From positions 1 to 19,662 of the forward strand of contig JBATKU010000621.1 in the NCBI GenBank assembly GCA_049669725.1: a stretch of DNA of 19,662 nt, read 5' to 3'. Shown here piece after piece: positions 6,518 through 13,071 of the stretch. This DNA comes from JAFDCJ01 sp049669725. Lineage in GTDB: Bacteria > Desulfobacterota > Desulfobacteria > Desulfobacterales > JAFDCJ01. Position 1 is the stretch's first letter. Each line of letters starts with the position of its first letter. The translations under genes and the position numbers were made by a program. The notes below the pieces were generated by a model. The model made no database searches. It was given only the letters and a program-made list of their open reading frames with translations, and was not told where the DNA came from.

Positions 6518-7111
6518 TTAAAAACCCATTACATCCAGAGCCCGTTGCAATTTGATGTCCCTGTGCATTTCCTGTTTGGTACTGTCATCCAGGGTGGTGA
6601 CACGTTTAGGAACCGTAGGGAATGACCCCCGTTGCGCCTCGTTTAATTTGTTGGAAAGCGGCGTGAAGTAGAAGGCCAGTTTCATTTTGCCTTCGACTTC
6701 AAAAAGTTTGAGCTTTATTTTTATGTCTTGATGTTTCCATCTGTATATCGTTTGCCGGGTTTTCATTTTTAAAATGGTTTTAGGCGTTCCGAATTTTTTA
6801 CTGATATGCTCTTTTACCCGCTCAAAAACCTTGAATGTATCAACCTGGATATAGGTGGCAAAGAACTGATCCTTGTAAAACCCATAAATGACCGAGGGGT
6901 TTTCGACTTCAAAAACGGTGTAAGTTTTTGCCGGATTCTCGTAATAGGCAACATCACCCTTGCCCGAAATTTTTATAAAATCAGGCAGGGCGGAGATATT
7001 GGTTCCCCATTTGGCACCCAAAAAACTTTCATTCAATTCGGCTGCATGCAGTACGCCGGTGAATATGAACCAAAACAGTATTCCAATAACAGCAAATTTA
7101 AAGCATCGCAT
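6518..7111 (-). CDS. Exported protein of unknown function
   Basis: A 197-residue protein with a clear Sec signal peptide: Lys/Arg at residues 2-5, a hydrophobic core to about 21, and probable cleavage after HAA (residue 24). The mature part begins ELNESFLGAKWGTNIS, and a mixed alpha/beta region includes YGFYKDQFFATYIQV and KKFGTPKTI; it is rich in Lys and beta-strand-like segments. This FLG-x-KWGT start is a pattern I associate with uncharacterised deltaproteobacterial periplasmic proteins. It sits 38 bp after the membrane-anchored protein and 20 bp before AMP nucleosidase, so it is probably co-transcribed. No enzymatic motif is seen. The SD is weak (GGAA). Confidence 0.75.
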   Translation of the reverse strand: MRCFKFAVIGILFWFIFTGVLHAAELNESFLGAKWGTNISALPDFIKISGKGDVAYYENPAKTYTVFEVENPSVIYGFYKDQFFATYIQVDTFKVFERVKEHISKKFGTPKTILKMKTRQTIYRWKHQDIKIKLKLFEVEGKMKLAFYFTPLSNKLNEAQRGSFPTVPKRVTTLDDSTKQEMHRDIKLQRALDVMGF

Positions 7112-7149
7112 AGCTTAATTCCGAAAACGAATTACTCTCTCTCGGAGGG

Positions 7150-8070
7150 TCAGGTGTATTTAAGACTCAGCTCACTGAGAGTGGTTATATATTCTTTTTG
7201 ATGGATAAGGCCAATTTGATTCTTAATTTCCAGCAGGGAAGATTTTATGTACGGCCGAATATCGATGCCTCTTGAATTTAGCTCTTCGTCATTGGCTCTA
7301 TCGAGTATAAGAACGCAGTAATAGGTTGTTAAGGCCCTTACTTTTGGAGTTCTTCTTAACAAATAACTTCTTCCGCCCAGCGTGTTCAATATATATCCGG
7401 CATATTCATACATGGCAGTCATTGAAGGGCGTCCCTTTAGGGTGGCTTCGCCCCCCCCGTCCATGGTAAACCACTGATAAAAAGTTTCCATTACCGATTC
7501 CATCACCTCGGGCTCGTTTTGTAAAATTTGCCTGGTGAGTAGCACCCGCTTTTTTCCCATGACGCGATAGAAGTGAGCGACATTGCGAACCATGTTGTAG
7601 AGCGAATCCATTTCACCGACGATTATCGGAGGCTTGGCCGATAATTTTTCGATGGCGATTTGGTATTGCAGATAACTGCCTCCTGCCAGATTAAGGGATT
7701 GAACATACGGTCGATTATCCAGGTAGGCGAAAAATGCTTCTATCTGGCGTTCTGTCTCTACAATACGCGACGGCTTTTTAGAGGGTGTTTTCGTTTCGTC
7801 TGCCTGCTGGCGGCCCTCATTTTCTTTTTCACCAAAAATTGTTGCTAATTTTTCTTCCGGAACTTCTTGCCCTTTAACTTCGGTCAACTCCTGCCTAAGC
7901 GCGGAGACCTCCTGTTCCAGTTTATTCGCTTTGCCCTGCCAGACTTCCTGTTCGTTTTTGACCGCTTTTTCCAGCTTGCCTTTATACCAACCGGAGATTT
8001 TGCTGAATATGAAAAAGCCGCTTACGACAATTATTACCAGGGCTACGACTATTTTGGCTGGTTTATCCAT
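7150..8070 (-). CDS. Membrane-anchored coiled-coil protein of unknown function
   Basis: A 306-residue protein with one N-terminal membrane segment (about 7-25, KIVVALVIIVVSGFFIF), a charged coiled coil (about 28-72) and a Glu/Lys-rich linker to about residue 105. An alpha-helical C-terminal domain (about 105-306) includes AFFAYLDNRPYVQSLNLAGG and MTAMYEYAGYILNTLGGRSY. The likely topology is N-in with the bulk periplasmic, like the exported product of the next gene. GGAGG lies 13 nt before the ATG and is followed first by a tiny ATG-ATT-TAA ORF, so initiation may be re-initiation or weak. A TATAAT-type promoter candidate lies about 95 bp upstream (8165-8195). No family is recognised with confidence. 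Confidence 0.75.
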   Translation of the reverse strand: MDKPAKIVVALVIIVVSGFFIFSKISGWYKGKLEKAVKNEQEVWQGKANKLEQEVSALRQELTEVKGQEVPEEKLATIFGEKENEGRQQADETKTPSKKPSRIVETERQIEAFFAYLDNRPYVQSLNLAGGSYLQYQIAIEKLSAKPPIIVGEMDSLYNMVRNVAHFYRVMGKKRVLLTRQILQNEPEVMESVMETFYQWFTMDGGGEATLKGRPSMTAMYEYAGYILNTLGGRSYLLRRTPKVRALTTYYCVLILDRANDEELNSRGIDIRPYIKSSLLEIKNQIGLIHQKEYITTLSELSLKYT

Positions 8071-8164
8071 TTTAAATCATATGCCTCCGTCTTATGCAGT
8101 GCACGTGACATTAAAAAATTGTAGGGGTTGTATATGATATGAGATCCCGGAATGCGGATAACCC

Positions 8165-8195
8165 ATTATAAAACAGAAATGACCTTAAAAGGCAA
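8165..8195 (-). promoter_or_regulatory. Candidate sigma-70-type promoter
   Basis: The minus strand has TTGCCT (8195-8190) and a perfect TATAAT (8170-8165), separated by 19 bp, which is longer than the optimal 17. It points towards the membrane-anchored coiled-coil gene and would give a leader of about 85-95 nt. Confidence 0.35.
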
Positions 8196-8245
8196 TAGGG
8201 AATGGAGTGGAGCCAAAAGAAAGGTTACTTCCGGGAAGGCCCATG

Positions 8246-8401
8246 CTATTTCCAGTAGCCGGCCGATTTGGTCGAGGACTGAGTCCTGGAAAGCACAATG
8301 CCATGGGGCCCGTAAGGAAGTCCACCGCCTATCTTGCCGGTGGAAGGATCCCAGTAATATCCGCCCCCGAGTTTTGTATCCAGGCGCGCAAAGACATCAT
8401 C
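8246..8401 (-). pseudogene. In-frame coding-like continuation after the TAA of the Arg-rich small gene
   Basis: Directly after the TAA of the 73-residue gene (8404-8402), the same frame stays open for 51 codons to a TAG (8248-8246). It reads like real protein: DDVFARLDTKLGGGYYW, then GPHGIVLSRTQSS and ending AGYWK. No usable start (ATG, GTG or TTG) occurs in this frame until a GTG two thirds of the way along. The adjacent ATGATG is in another frame that stops quickly. The simplest reading is a longer ancestral gene interrupted by a nonsense mutation; read-through of TAA is possible but unsupported. Confidence 0.4.
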
Positions 8402-8623
8402 TTAGCCGCTTGCCCCGGCTTTCATTTCAATCCTTCTTTCCGCAAGGCGCCGGCGTTCAATACCAACTCTTCTTTCGGGATAATGATGCGAATAGGTGAA
8501 CTGTCGTCGCTCAATCCCCAGCCGACGGCCACCATTATCGATATTGTAAGCGGGGTTTTTAATATGTAAGGCACGTTCTTTTCTCATCCGCAGATTGTTT
8601 GCCATTTCATGAAAATCCGACAA
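8402..8623 (-). CDS. Small Arg-rich protein with repeated ERR motifs
   Basis: A 73-residue, very basic protein. The C-terminal half contains a repeated motif: RRLGIERRQFTYSHHYPERR, then VGIERRRLAERRIE. Similar RRSG-x-DRR-type tails occur in small uncharacterised proteins of Desulfobacterales (from general knowledge, not checked). The start is TTG at 8623, with a strong AGGAGG (8630-8635) 6 nt upstream; the first in-frame ATG (codon 7) has no such site. It may bind nucleic acid or another polyanion through its Arg clusters (inference). Its frame continues after the TAA into coding-like sequence, so the present gene may be a truncated form. Confidence 0.6.
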   Translation of the reverse strand: MSDFHEMANNLRMRKERALHIKNPAYNIDNGGRRLGIERRQFTYSHHYPERRVGIERRRLAERRIEMKAGASG

Positions 8624-8701
8624 TTTGGGCCTCCTGTGAGATAGGCTCTTTTTTTCTCGTTTGAATCCGCCGCCGGACGAGGGATTAATTCCCCGCCCCT
8701 T

Positions 8702-8803
8702 GGGGCGGTAAAAAATATTCCGGTTGATAACCCGTTGCTTGTCGTAGCGAAGCGGAGATCCCGCTACTCGGGGCGGCGGGGCAGTCCATTATTCCGTTGC
8801 TTG
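8702..8803. repeat. Imperfect tandem repeat, REP-like spacer element
   Basis: Two copies share the ordered blocks GGGGCGG (8702-8708 and 8770-8776), ATTCCG (8717-8722 and 8791-8796) and CCGTTGCTTG (8732-8741 and 8794-8803). The first is preceded by its inverted complement CCGCCCC (8693-8699), and between the copies GTAGCG (8744-8749) pairs with CGCTAC (8762-8767). The hairpin-rich, GC-rich composition contrasts with the AT-rich flank and suggests an interspersed palindromic element. No U-tract follows the stems, so it is not called a terminator. Confidence 0.5.
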
Positions 8804-8944
8804 AGATTCTAGGGGTATGCTTAAATCCCCTGCTTGTATGTTAAATTTGAGTTAGCAAAAACCGTGCAAAGTTAGATAATTTTTTATTTGTAATAATGTC
8901 AGATATTTAAAATTTAGTCTGTTTGTGAGCAAAGCGATTCTTAT

Positions 8945-8982
8945 GGAAAACATTTCCTAAAACCTGGGAAATTAATTTCCCA
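8945..8982. promoter_or_regulatory. Two related palindromes, candidate double operator
   Basis: GGAAA-ACA-TTTCC (8945-8957) and the 18-bp perfect palindrome TGGGAAATTAATTTCCCA (8965-8982) share GGAAA/TTTCC half-sites. Their centres are about 22 bp apart, or two helical turns. The stretch between 8804 and 9034 is AT-rich and holds no gene. The sites lie downstream of the ArdC/ImmA-like gene and about 320 bp upstream of the Arg-rich small gene, both on the minus strand. Whether they act as operators or as a hairpin in mRNA is not known. Confidence 0.4.
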
Positions 8983-9034
8983 AAACGAGTTTGGATTGAT
9001 TGGTATAGCGGTTGTCAAAAAAATGTTCCGTTTT

Positions 9035-9961
9035 TTATTTTTGACGGCGCTTCTTGGGGGCTTTCCAACGGTGCTTGCCCATGTCTTCAATATAGCTGGT
9101 GGCCTGAATGACAGCATTCATGCTGAAGGGGGGAATTTCCTGTTGTGTTTCAGAAAATTGGAGCAGATAATTTTCCGAATCTGCCCTCAAGCCGCTGCGG
9201 CGACACACCAGATAGGCGACCGAATCTGCTTCAATCTCTTCTCCCGTGATATTTAAATCCCCACGTTCCGGCCACCAGGCATGGCGATCAATACCCAGGT
9301 GGCTGCAAAAGATGTGTCCGAGTGCATGGGCGAGGGAGGCATACCTGCTTCTCAGGGGCAGGGTTTTATCGATGAGGATCAAATAGCTTGTGTCTTTGGG
9401 GAGTTTTAATTCCTGATATTTTTTTCTTAAAGCCGGGGTAATTCGACTGACGGTGTCAATCTCATTGGTGTTTAAAGCCGCTTCATAAACCGAAATTCCA
9501 TGGGTGGCGGCATTGTGAAATGTGGTCATATAATATTTTCCAAGCTGCTGATCATCGATTTGCCGCGGTTGCAGTAAGGTCGATGAAACCGGCGCGCCCT
9601 CTGTGTCCTGAATGTCGAACAGAAAAATAATCGGTGCCATGGGTGCCAGGATTACCAAGGGTTTCGCGTCGCGCCTGGGCTGTCGGTTATACTTTTGGGC
9701 CCAGGTCCGTGCCGTGGCGACATAAGTGGCCAAAGGATTCTGGAGGTAGATCAACCAACCATTAAAGCTAGAGTAATTTGGGAAGCGGGCGATAAACTGG
9801 ATAAGTTCCATGAAATCACGGCTACTTCTAAAGCGTTCGATGGCTGCAAATACTTCATCCACCGGGTTGAAGGCGGTCTTCAAGTCAGCGAGGTTTACGT
9901 CCTCTGGGGTGCCTAGTATGTTTAGCTCATTATCCGGGAACAGATTCAACTGCTTGGTCAT
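9035..9961 (-). CDS. ArdC-N/ImmA-IrrE-like protein with degenerate HExxH (HALGH)
   Basis: A 308-residue cytoplasmic protein. Residues about 35-120 resemble the ArdC-type N-terminal domain (FPNYSSFNGWLIYLQNP, TWAQKYNRQPRRDAKPLVIL, IFLFDIQDTEG). Residues about 190-265 resemble the ImmA/IrrE metallopeptidase domain. The zinc motif reads SLAHALGHIFCSHLG, so both His ligands (212 and 216) and the downstream acidic stretch EEIEADSVAY (241-250) remain. The catalytic Glu is replaced by Ala (codon GCA, one base from GAA). It could therefore bind zinc but probably not cleave peptides, and may act as a sensor or scaffold. Relatives act in anti-restriction or in cleaving phage-type repressors. The SD is GGGAGA, 8 nt before the ATG. 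A terminator-containing leader lies about 50 bp upstream. Confidence 0.78.
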   Translation of the reverse strand: MTKQLNLFPDNELNILGTPEDVNLADLKTAFNPVDEVFAAIERFRSSRDFMELIQFIARFPNYSSFNGWLIYLQNPLATYVATARTWAQKYNRQPRRDAKPLVILAPMAPIIFLFDIQDTEGAPVSSTLLQPRQIDDQQLGKYYMTTFHNAATHGISVYEAALNTNEIDTVSRITPALRKKYQELKLPKDTSYLILIDKTLPLRSRYASLAHALGHIFCSHLGIDRHAWWPERGDLNITGEEIEADSVAYLVCRRSGLRADSENYLLQFSETQQEIPPFSMNAVIQATSYIEDMGKHRWKAPKKRRQK

Positions 9962-10012
9962 GGTGATGGGTCTCCCGCAAATATGTTAGGGGCTTTACCA
10001 GGAGGGAGCCAT

Positions 10013-10045
10013 AAAAAAACCCCGCTACTTTTCAAAGTAAGGAGG
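10013..10045 (-). terminator. Intrinsic terminator or attenuator in the leader of the ArdC/ImmA-like gene
   Basis: The minus-strand RNA forms a 12-pair stem (10045-10034 with 10031-10020) containing one C-C mismatch and two G-U pairs, closed by a GA turn and followed by seven U (10019-10013). It lies about 50 nt upstream of the ATG at 9961. No minus-strand gene ends just before it, so it either ends a small RNA or attenuates the downstream gene. Confidence 0.65.
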
Positions 10046-10102
10046 TGTATGGTATCCGGCCATGGCTGTCTCTTGATGTTGGTTAGCAAATTTTCAGTGA
10101 TT

Positions 10103-10132
10103 TGAGTAGCATAAAATTTGTTTGTGAGTCAA
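10103..10132 (-). promoter_or_regulatory. Weak promoter candidate upstream of the terminator
   Basis: The minus strand has TTGACT (10132-10127) and, after 18 bp, TACTCA (10108-10103), preceded by TG as in an extended -10. The -10 match is poor. If used, it would produce an RNA of about 85 nt ending at the terminator at 10013, either a small RNA or a regulated leader. Confidence 0.3.
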
Positions 10133-10141
10133 TAATTTTAC

Positions 10142-10263
10142 GATTACGGGTTGCGGGTCCTGGGTCAGTCTGTGCTGAATCCTTCTGCAAAAGGCTGATA
10201 TACAAGTGCGTAGCCACTTTTTGGGGAAACTCCACTGCATTGCGCAACCCGCAACGCGTAACC
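10142..10263. repeat. Inverted-repeat element of about 122 bp (MITE-like)
   Basis: The ends are GATTACGGGTTGCGGGT (10142-10158) and ACCCGCAACGCGTAACC (10247-10263), a 17-bp inverted repeat with 2 mismatches enclosing about 88 bp. No transposase is encoded inside. Short elements with such termini are typical of non-autonomous or REP-like intergenic repeats. No flanking target duplication was recognised. Confidence 0.5.
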
Positions 10264-10356
10264 TCCTACACCAGTTACTTGCCAACGCCGGCAAGAGTTA
10301 ATATATTGCCATATAAGCGCTTTATCTACCAAGAACGGAAGAAGGGGAGACTGGCT

Positions 10357-10602
10357 ATGGATTTTGAACGCTACTATCTTGATTTGTTTGAAATGCTTAA
10401 TGAGTCTTGCAAAAAAATCGCCTCCGGTAAATACGACAAGGCAGACTCCGAGCGTTTGTTTGAGCTCTCAAAAAAAGGTAGATATCCCAGCGTACTCAGC
10501 GAATTGGCGGAATCATTCGGTATGATGATGGTCAAAGTTGAGGCCAGAGAATTTCGATTAAAAGAAATAATTGAAGAGCTGGAGCGGGCCAAAGCTGAAT
10601 AA
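10357..10602 (+). CDS. Small coiled-coil protein of unknown function
   Basis: An 81-residue protein starting MDFERYYLDLFEML. The C-terminal part (about 43-81; LSELAESFGMMMVKVEAREF, then EIIEELERAKAE) looks like the end of a HAMP or signalling helix leading into a coiled coil, as found before output domains of sensors, but here it stands alone. The frame is open back to 10102, but that extension runs through the inverted-repeat element and looks non-coding. The ATG at 10357 has GGGGAG (10344-10349) at 7 nt and is chosen. It could be a dimerisation partner of a sensor protein (inference). It converges on the acyltransferase gene with 14 bp between the stops. Confidence 0.65.
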   Translation: MDFERYYLDLFEMLNESCKKIASGKYDKADSERLFELSKKGRYPSVLSELAESFGMMMVKVEAREFRLKEIIEELERAKAE

Positions 10603-10616
10603 CCGGGTATTCTCAA

Positions 10617-11948
10617 TCAGGGTTGCTGCATATTTTCAAAGAAATGGGCGGTATGGTTTTTATACTGTTGTGCAACCTCACGGTTGTAGACAACAAACAT
10701 ATCCCCATCAATGGCGGTAATATGCCTGTTCGGCCGGCTGAAGATCTGAAACGTTCGATTAATAATTTCATCGGCTGATATGATGTGGTGGTTGTAGCCC
10801 AACACATAATGCAGATCGACCCGCAGCTTGTCATTGCCCCACACCAGTGTTCTCAGATAATCTCTGATGTCGTCAATTTTTTCTTTCATGACCCGCAGCG
10901 GCGTTCGGTTGAAGTTTTCATTAAAAGCCGAAAAATAAATATTGGCCGGGAATATGGGCTGCATCGTGAGCATGTTGTCAAATAGTTCTTCCGCACACTT
11001 ATGGGCGGCGCTTTTTATCTTCCGGCCCGCAAAGCTGTCTTTAAGATCAGAGGTTTGGATTTTATGAGGTTCACCGAATTTTATGGACAGGTTGGCCTTT
11101 CTTTTGTCACAGTAAAATTCTTTAACAATATAGCCCAGGTCCTTTAAATAGATATCGCGTTTATTATCTCCGTTTTCATAGAGCCGTGCCAATTCGGCAA
11201 AATGTTCATCTTCTAAAACGCGCTCATAGGCAATGTTCACCGGAACCACATAGACGTCGACATTGGAATACAACGATGCTTCGATATCTATTTGAAAGGG
11301 CAGGTGATGAAACCCGTCGATTTTGCCGGTATAGCTCCGGCCGGTTTTGGTGCCGTTTTTTTTCAAAATTTCAAGTAAACCCAGTTTAATAGAGGAAAAA
11401 CCGGGAAAAGTGACGTACATTTCCTTTTCCTTGACCAGGTGGTAGCGGTAGGCTCGGGTTAAAGAAATAATTTCTTTGCGGCCCATGTCTATTTTGCTGC
11501 CGTCCGGTTGAGTGACACTCTGCGGTTCGCGAAAAACTTTGAACGCGCCCCGGGTGGATAAATAGCGCGCAATACTCATTTGGTGCTTATCAGCGAAGCC
11601 TTTGAGGTCCTCTAAAATATATCCGGGCAGCAAGTCTCTGAAAATATCGATGTCGTCGATAAACAGATTTGAACCGCCTTCTACCAGTACCTTCATGTCA
11701 TTTTCTCTAAACAGGATAGAGAGCAGAATGAAGTCGGCTTCACTCAGATGATTGGGCTTGAAGGTAATTGCACATTTCGGATGGGCTTCTGCGAAACTTT
11801 TGATGCCTTCAAGACCGATGACCCGCATATTAAAGGTGTTGCCCCGGGCCAGTTGATAAATTACCAGTTCCATCGGACTTATGTCCTGCCAGTCATGCTC
11901 AATCAGATGGAACATGGATTCCATGTTTTCGTATTGCTGCTTTTTCAT
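10617..11948 (-). CDS. PlsB-like glycerol-3-phosphate acyltransferase
   Basis: A 443-residue member of the PlsB-type acyltransferases, which place an acyl chain on position 1 of sn-glycerol 3-phosphate in phospholipid synthesis at the inner membrane. Four ordered acyltransferase blocks are visible: KPNHLSEAD (64-72, the catalytic NHxxxxD), STRGAFKVFRE (131-141), NGTKTGRSYTGKI (198-210, the substrate-binding GRS-type block) and VVPVNIAYERV (234-244). At 443 residues it is much shorter than E. coli PlsB (about 800), like the compact acyltransferases of many anaerobes. It is the last gene of the five-gene minus operon, with 3 bp to the preceding stop and no visible SD, so it is probably translated by coupling. 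The exact acyl-donor preference cannot be read from the sequence. Confidence 0.83.
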   Translation of the reverse strand: MKKQQYENMESMFHLIEHDWQDISPMELVIYQLARGNTFNMRVIGLEGIKSFAEAHPKCAITFKPNHLSEADFILLSILFRENDMKVLVEGGSNLFIDDIDIFRDLLPGYILEDLKGFADKHQMSIARYLSTRGAFKVFREPQSVTQPDGSKIDMGRKEIISLTRAYRYHLVKEKEMYVTFPGFSSIKLGLLEILKKNGTKTGRSYTGKIDGFHHLPFQIDIEASLYSNVDVYVVPVNIAYERVLEDEHFAELARLYENGDNKRDIYLKDLGYIVKEFYCDKRKANLSIKFGEPHKIQTSDLKDSFAGRKIKSAAHKCAEELFDNMLTMQPIFPANIYFSAFNENFNRTPLRVMKEKIDDIRDYLRTLVWGNDKLRVDLHYVLGYNHHIISADEIINRTFQIFSRPNRHITAIDGDMFVVYNREVAQQYKNHTAHFFENMQQP

Positions 11949-11951
11949 GGC

Positions 11952-12224
11952 TTAAAAATTATATGGGCGGCTTTCAGACCGGCACTCGTAAAATCCTTCT
12001 ATTTCTTCTCCGAGTTCTGTCAGATAATCGTTTAAATCCTTTTCATTATCAAACGCCAGGGTTCCAACATGGCCGGTGCGATAAGCCTTTTCAGCATCCG
12101 GCTGTCCCTGACACATGGCGGCTAAAAATTCAGCGGTTTGGTTGTTGAAAGATTCGGCCAACTCCTGCTCGCTGATTATTTTTTGGGCGTGGCCGTAGGC
12201 ATTAAAGTAGACGTAAAATTTCAT
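11952..12224 (-). CDS. Small conserved-looking protein of unknown function
   Basis: A 90-residue soluble acidic protein with a strand-rich start, MKFYVYFNAYGHAQ. A region of HVGTLAFDNEKDLNDYLTEL (about 51-70) is followed by GEEIEGFYECRSESRPYNF at the end. There is no signal peptide, membrane segment or metal motif, and a single Cys in the terminal ECRSES. It lies between the Sec rhodanese-ferritin gene (16 bp) and the acyltransferase gene (3 bp), so it is an operon member and may work with one of them. No family is recognised. The SD is poor, so translation may depend on coupling to the gene before it. Confidence 0.68.
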   Translation of the reverse strand: MKFYVYFNAYGHAQKIISEQELAESFNNQTAEFLAAMCQGQPDAEKAYRTGHVGTLAFDNEKDLNDYLTELGEEIEGFYECRSESRPYNF

Positions 12225-12240
12225 TGGGGCTTCGATGCCT

Positions 12241-13071
12241 TCAAATATTTTCTAAAAGATCTCCGAGGCTTTTTAAATGGGCTTTTTCGTCACCGGCCAT
12301 TTCAAAGAGAATCTCCTTGACTTGCGGATGCTCACTTTTTTCGGCATAGCGCATGTACAGATCCATGCCCTGGGCCTCCAGCATCATTGCAAAGTTAAGC
12401 ACTTCAGACGCAGTTTTAAACGCCGACAGGTTCTCTTCCATCAGCTTATCAGGGTCAAACCCGCCTTCCATCAACTCGGAATTGACTTTAGCTTCAAAGC
12501 CTTCGATGGCTGTATCATTGGAATCAATGGTTTTATAGAGGCCAAATAATTTTTGCTTATGTCGGGCTTCAATTTCAGCCAGCTTAGAAAGCACGTTGAT
12601 AACCTCCGGTTCGATGGCCATTTGGGTGGATGCGGCATAAAATTTTCGTAATCCTTCCTCCAGACCATAGGCCAGGCAGATGATATCCTGAGGGGTTTCA
12701 TCACCTTTTATAATCATCATCCCCATTTCTTCGGGCCCTGCGGCTGCCTGACCCTGCCAGGCGGCGATGCCGCCTTTTAAGTTGTACACCTGCTTGAACC
12801 CCTTGCCGGTTAAAATTTGCGCAGCAGCACGGCTGCGTCTGCCGGCCGCTCAGTAAGCGATGACCGGTTTTTCAGGATCCAATTCCCGCAGCCGCTCGTT
12901 TAAGGTCGGAAGCGGCATCAACTGACTTCCAGGGATCCGGGCGCCTTCATATTCTGTGGGCTGACGGACATCCAGCAATGTAAAACTGCCTTCTTTGTTA
13001 GCGTCGATGAAGGATTGAAACTGATCGGTATTCATGTTGGTAAACGAAGAAAATATATCTCTTATGCTCAT
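12241..13071 (-). CDS. Selenocysteine rhodanese fused to a ferritin-like (rubrerythrin-type) domain
   Basis: A 276-residue fusion. Residues 1-108 are a rhodanese domain: DVRQPTEYEGARIPGS, then the active-site loop KPVIAY-U-AAGRRSRAAA, then VYNLKGGIAAW. The usual catalytic Cys of CxxGxR is an in-frame TGA (12852-12850), giving Sec at residue 74 (UxxGxR). Residues about 125-276 form a four-helix ferritin-like domain with two ExxH iron motifs, EARH (168-171) and EKAH (262-265). It would accept sulfur or selenium as a perselenide and pair this with a di-iron oxygen or peroxide-consuming site (inference). A SECIS hairpin follows the UGA. The ATG at 13071 has AAGGAG at 8 nt and overlaps the previous stop as ATGA. 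A gene caller ignoring Sec would report two fragments. Confidence 0.92.
12820..12837 (-). promoter_or_regulatory. Bacterial SECIS element of the Sec rhodanese
   Basis: Minus-strand RNA CGCAGC (12837-12832), loop CGUGCU (12831-12826) and GCUGCG (12825-12820) form a perfect 6-bp stem. The loop begins 18 nt after the UGA and has G as its second base followed by U, as expected for SelB recognition. An alternative register closes a 3-nt CGU loop on GCAGC/GCUGC. Confidence 0.82.

Noticed and set aside
8402..8404. Sec or Pyl recoding at the end of the Arg-rich gene
   Set aside because: The stop is TAA, which neither system decodes.
8207..8569. Plus-strand 120-codon ORF
   Set aside because: It has no recognisable motifs and lies opposite the better-supported Arg-rich gene and its continuation.
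8693..8708. Intrinsic terminator at CCGCCCC-TT-GGGGCGG
   Set aside because: On neither strand is the stem followed by a U-tract; the run of A/T lies on the wrong side for the minus-strand genes.
10013..10095. c-di-GMP-I (GEMM) riboswitch, because of the TAGCGGGGTT string
   Set aside because: The rest of the motif, in particular the CGCAAAGCC block and the GAAA-capped helix, is missing; the string is part of a terminator stem.
10102..10356. N-terminal extension of the small coiled-coil protein
   Set aside because: It runs through the inverted-repeat element, has a Cys-rich non-protein-like composition and lacks an SD; the ATG at 10357 has a good one.
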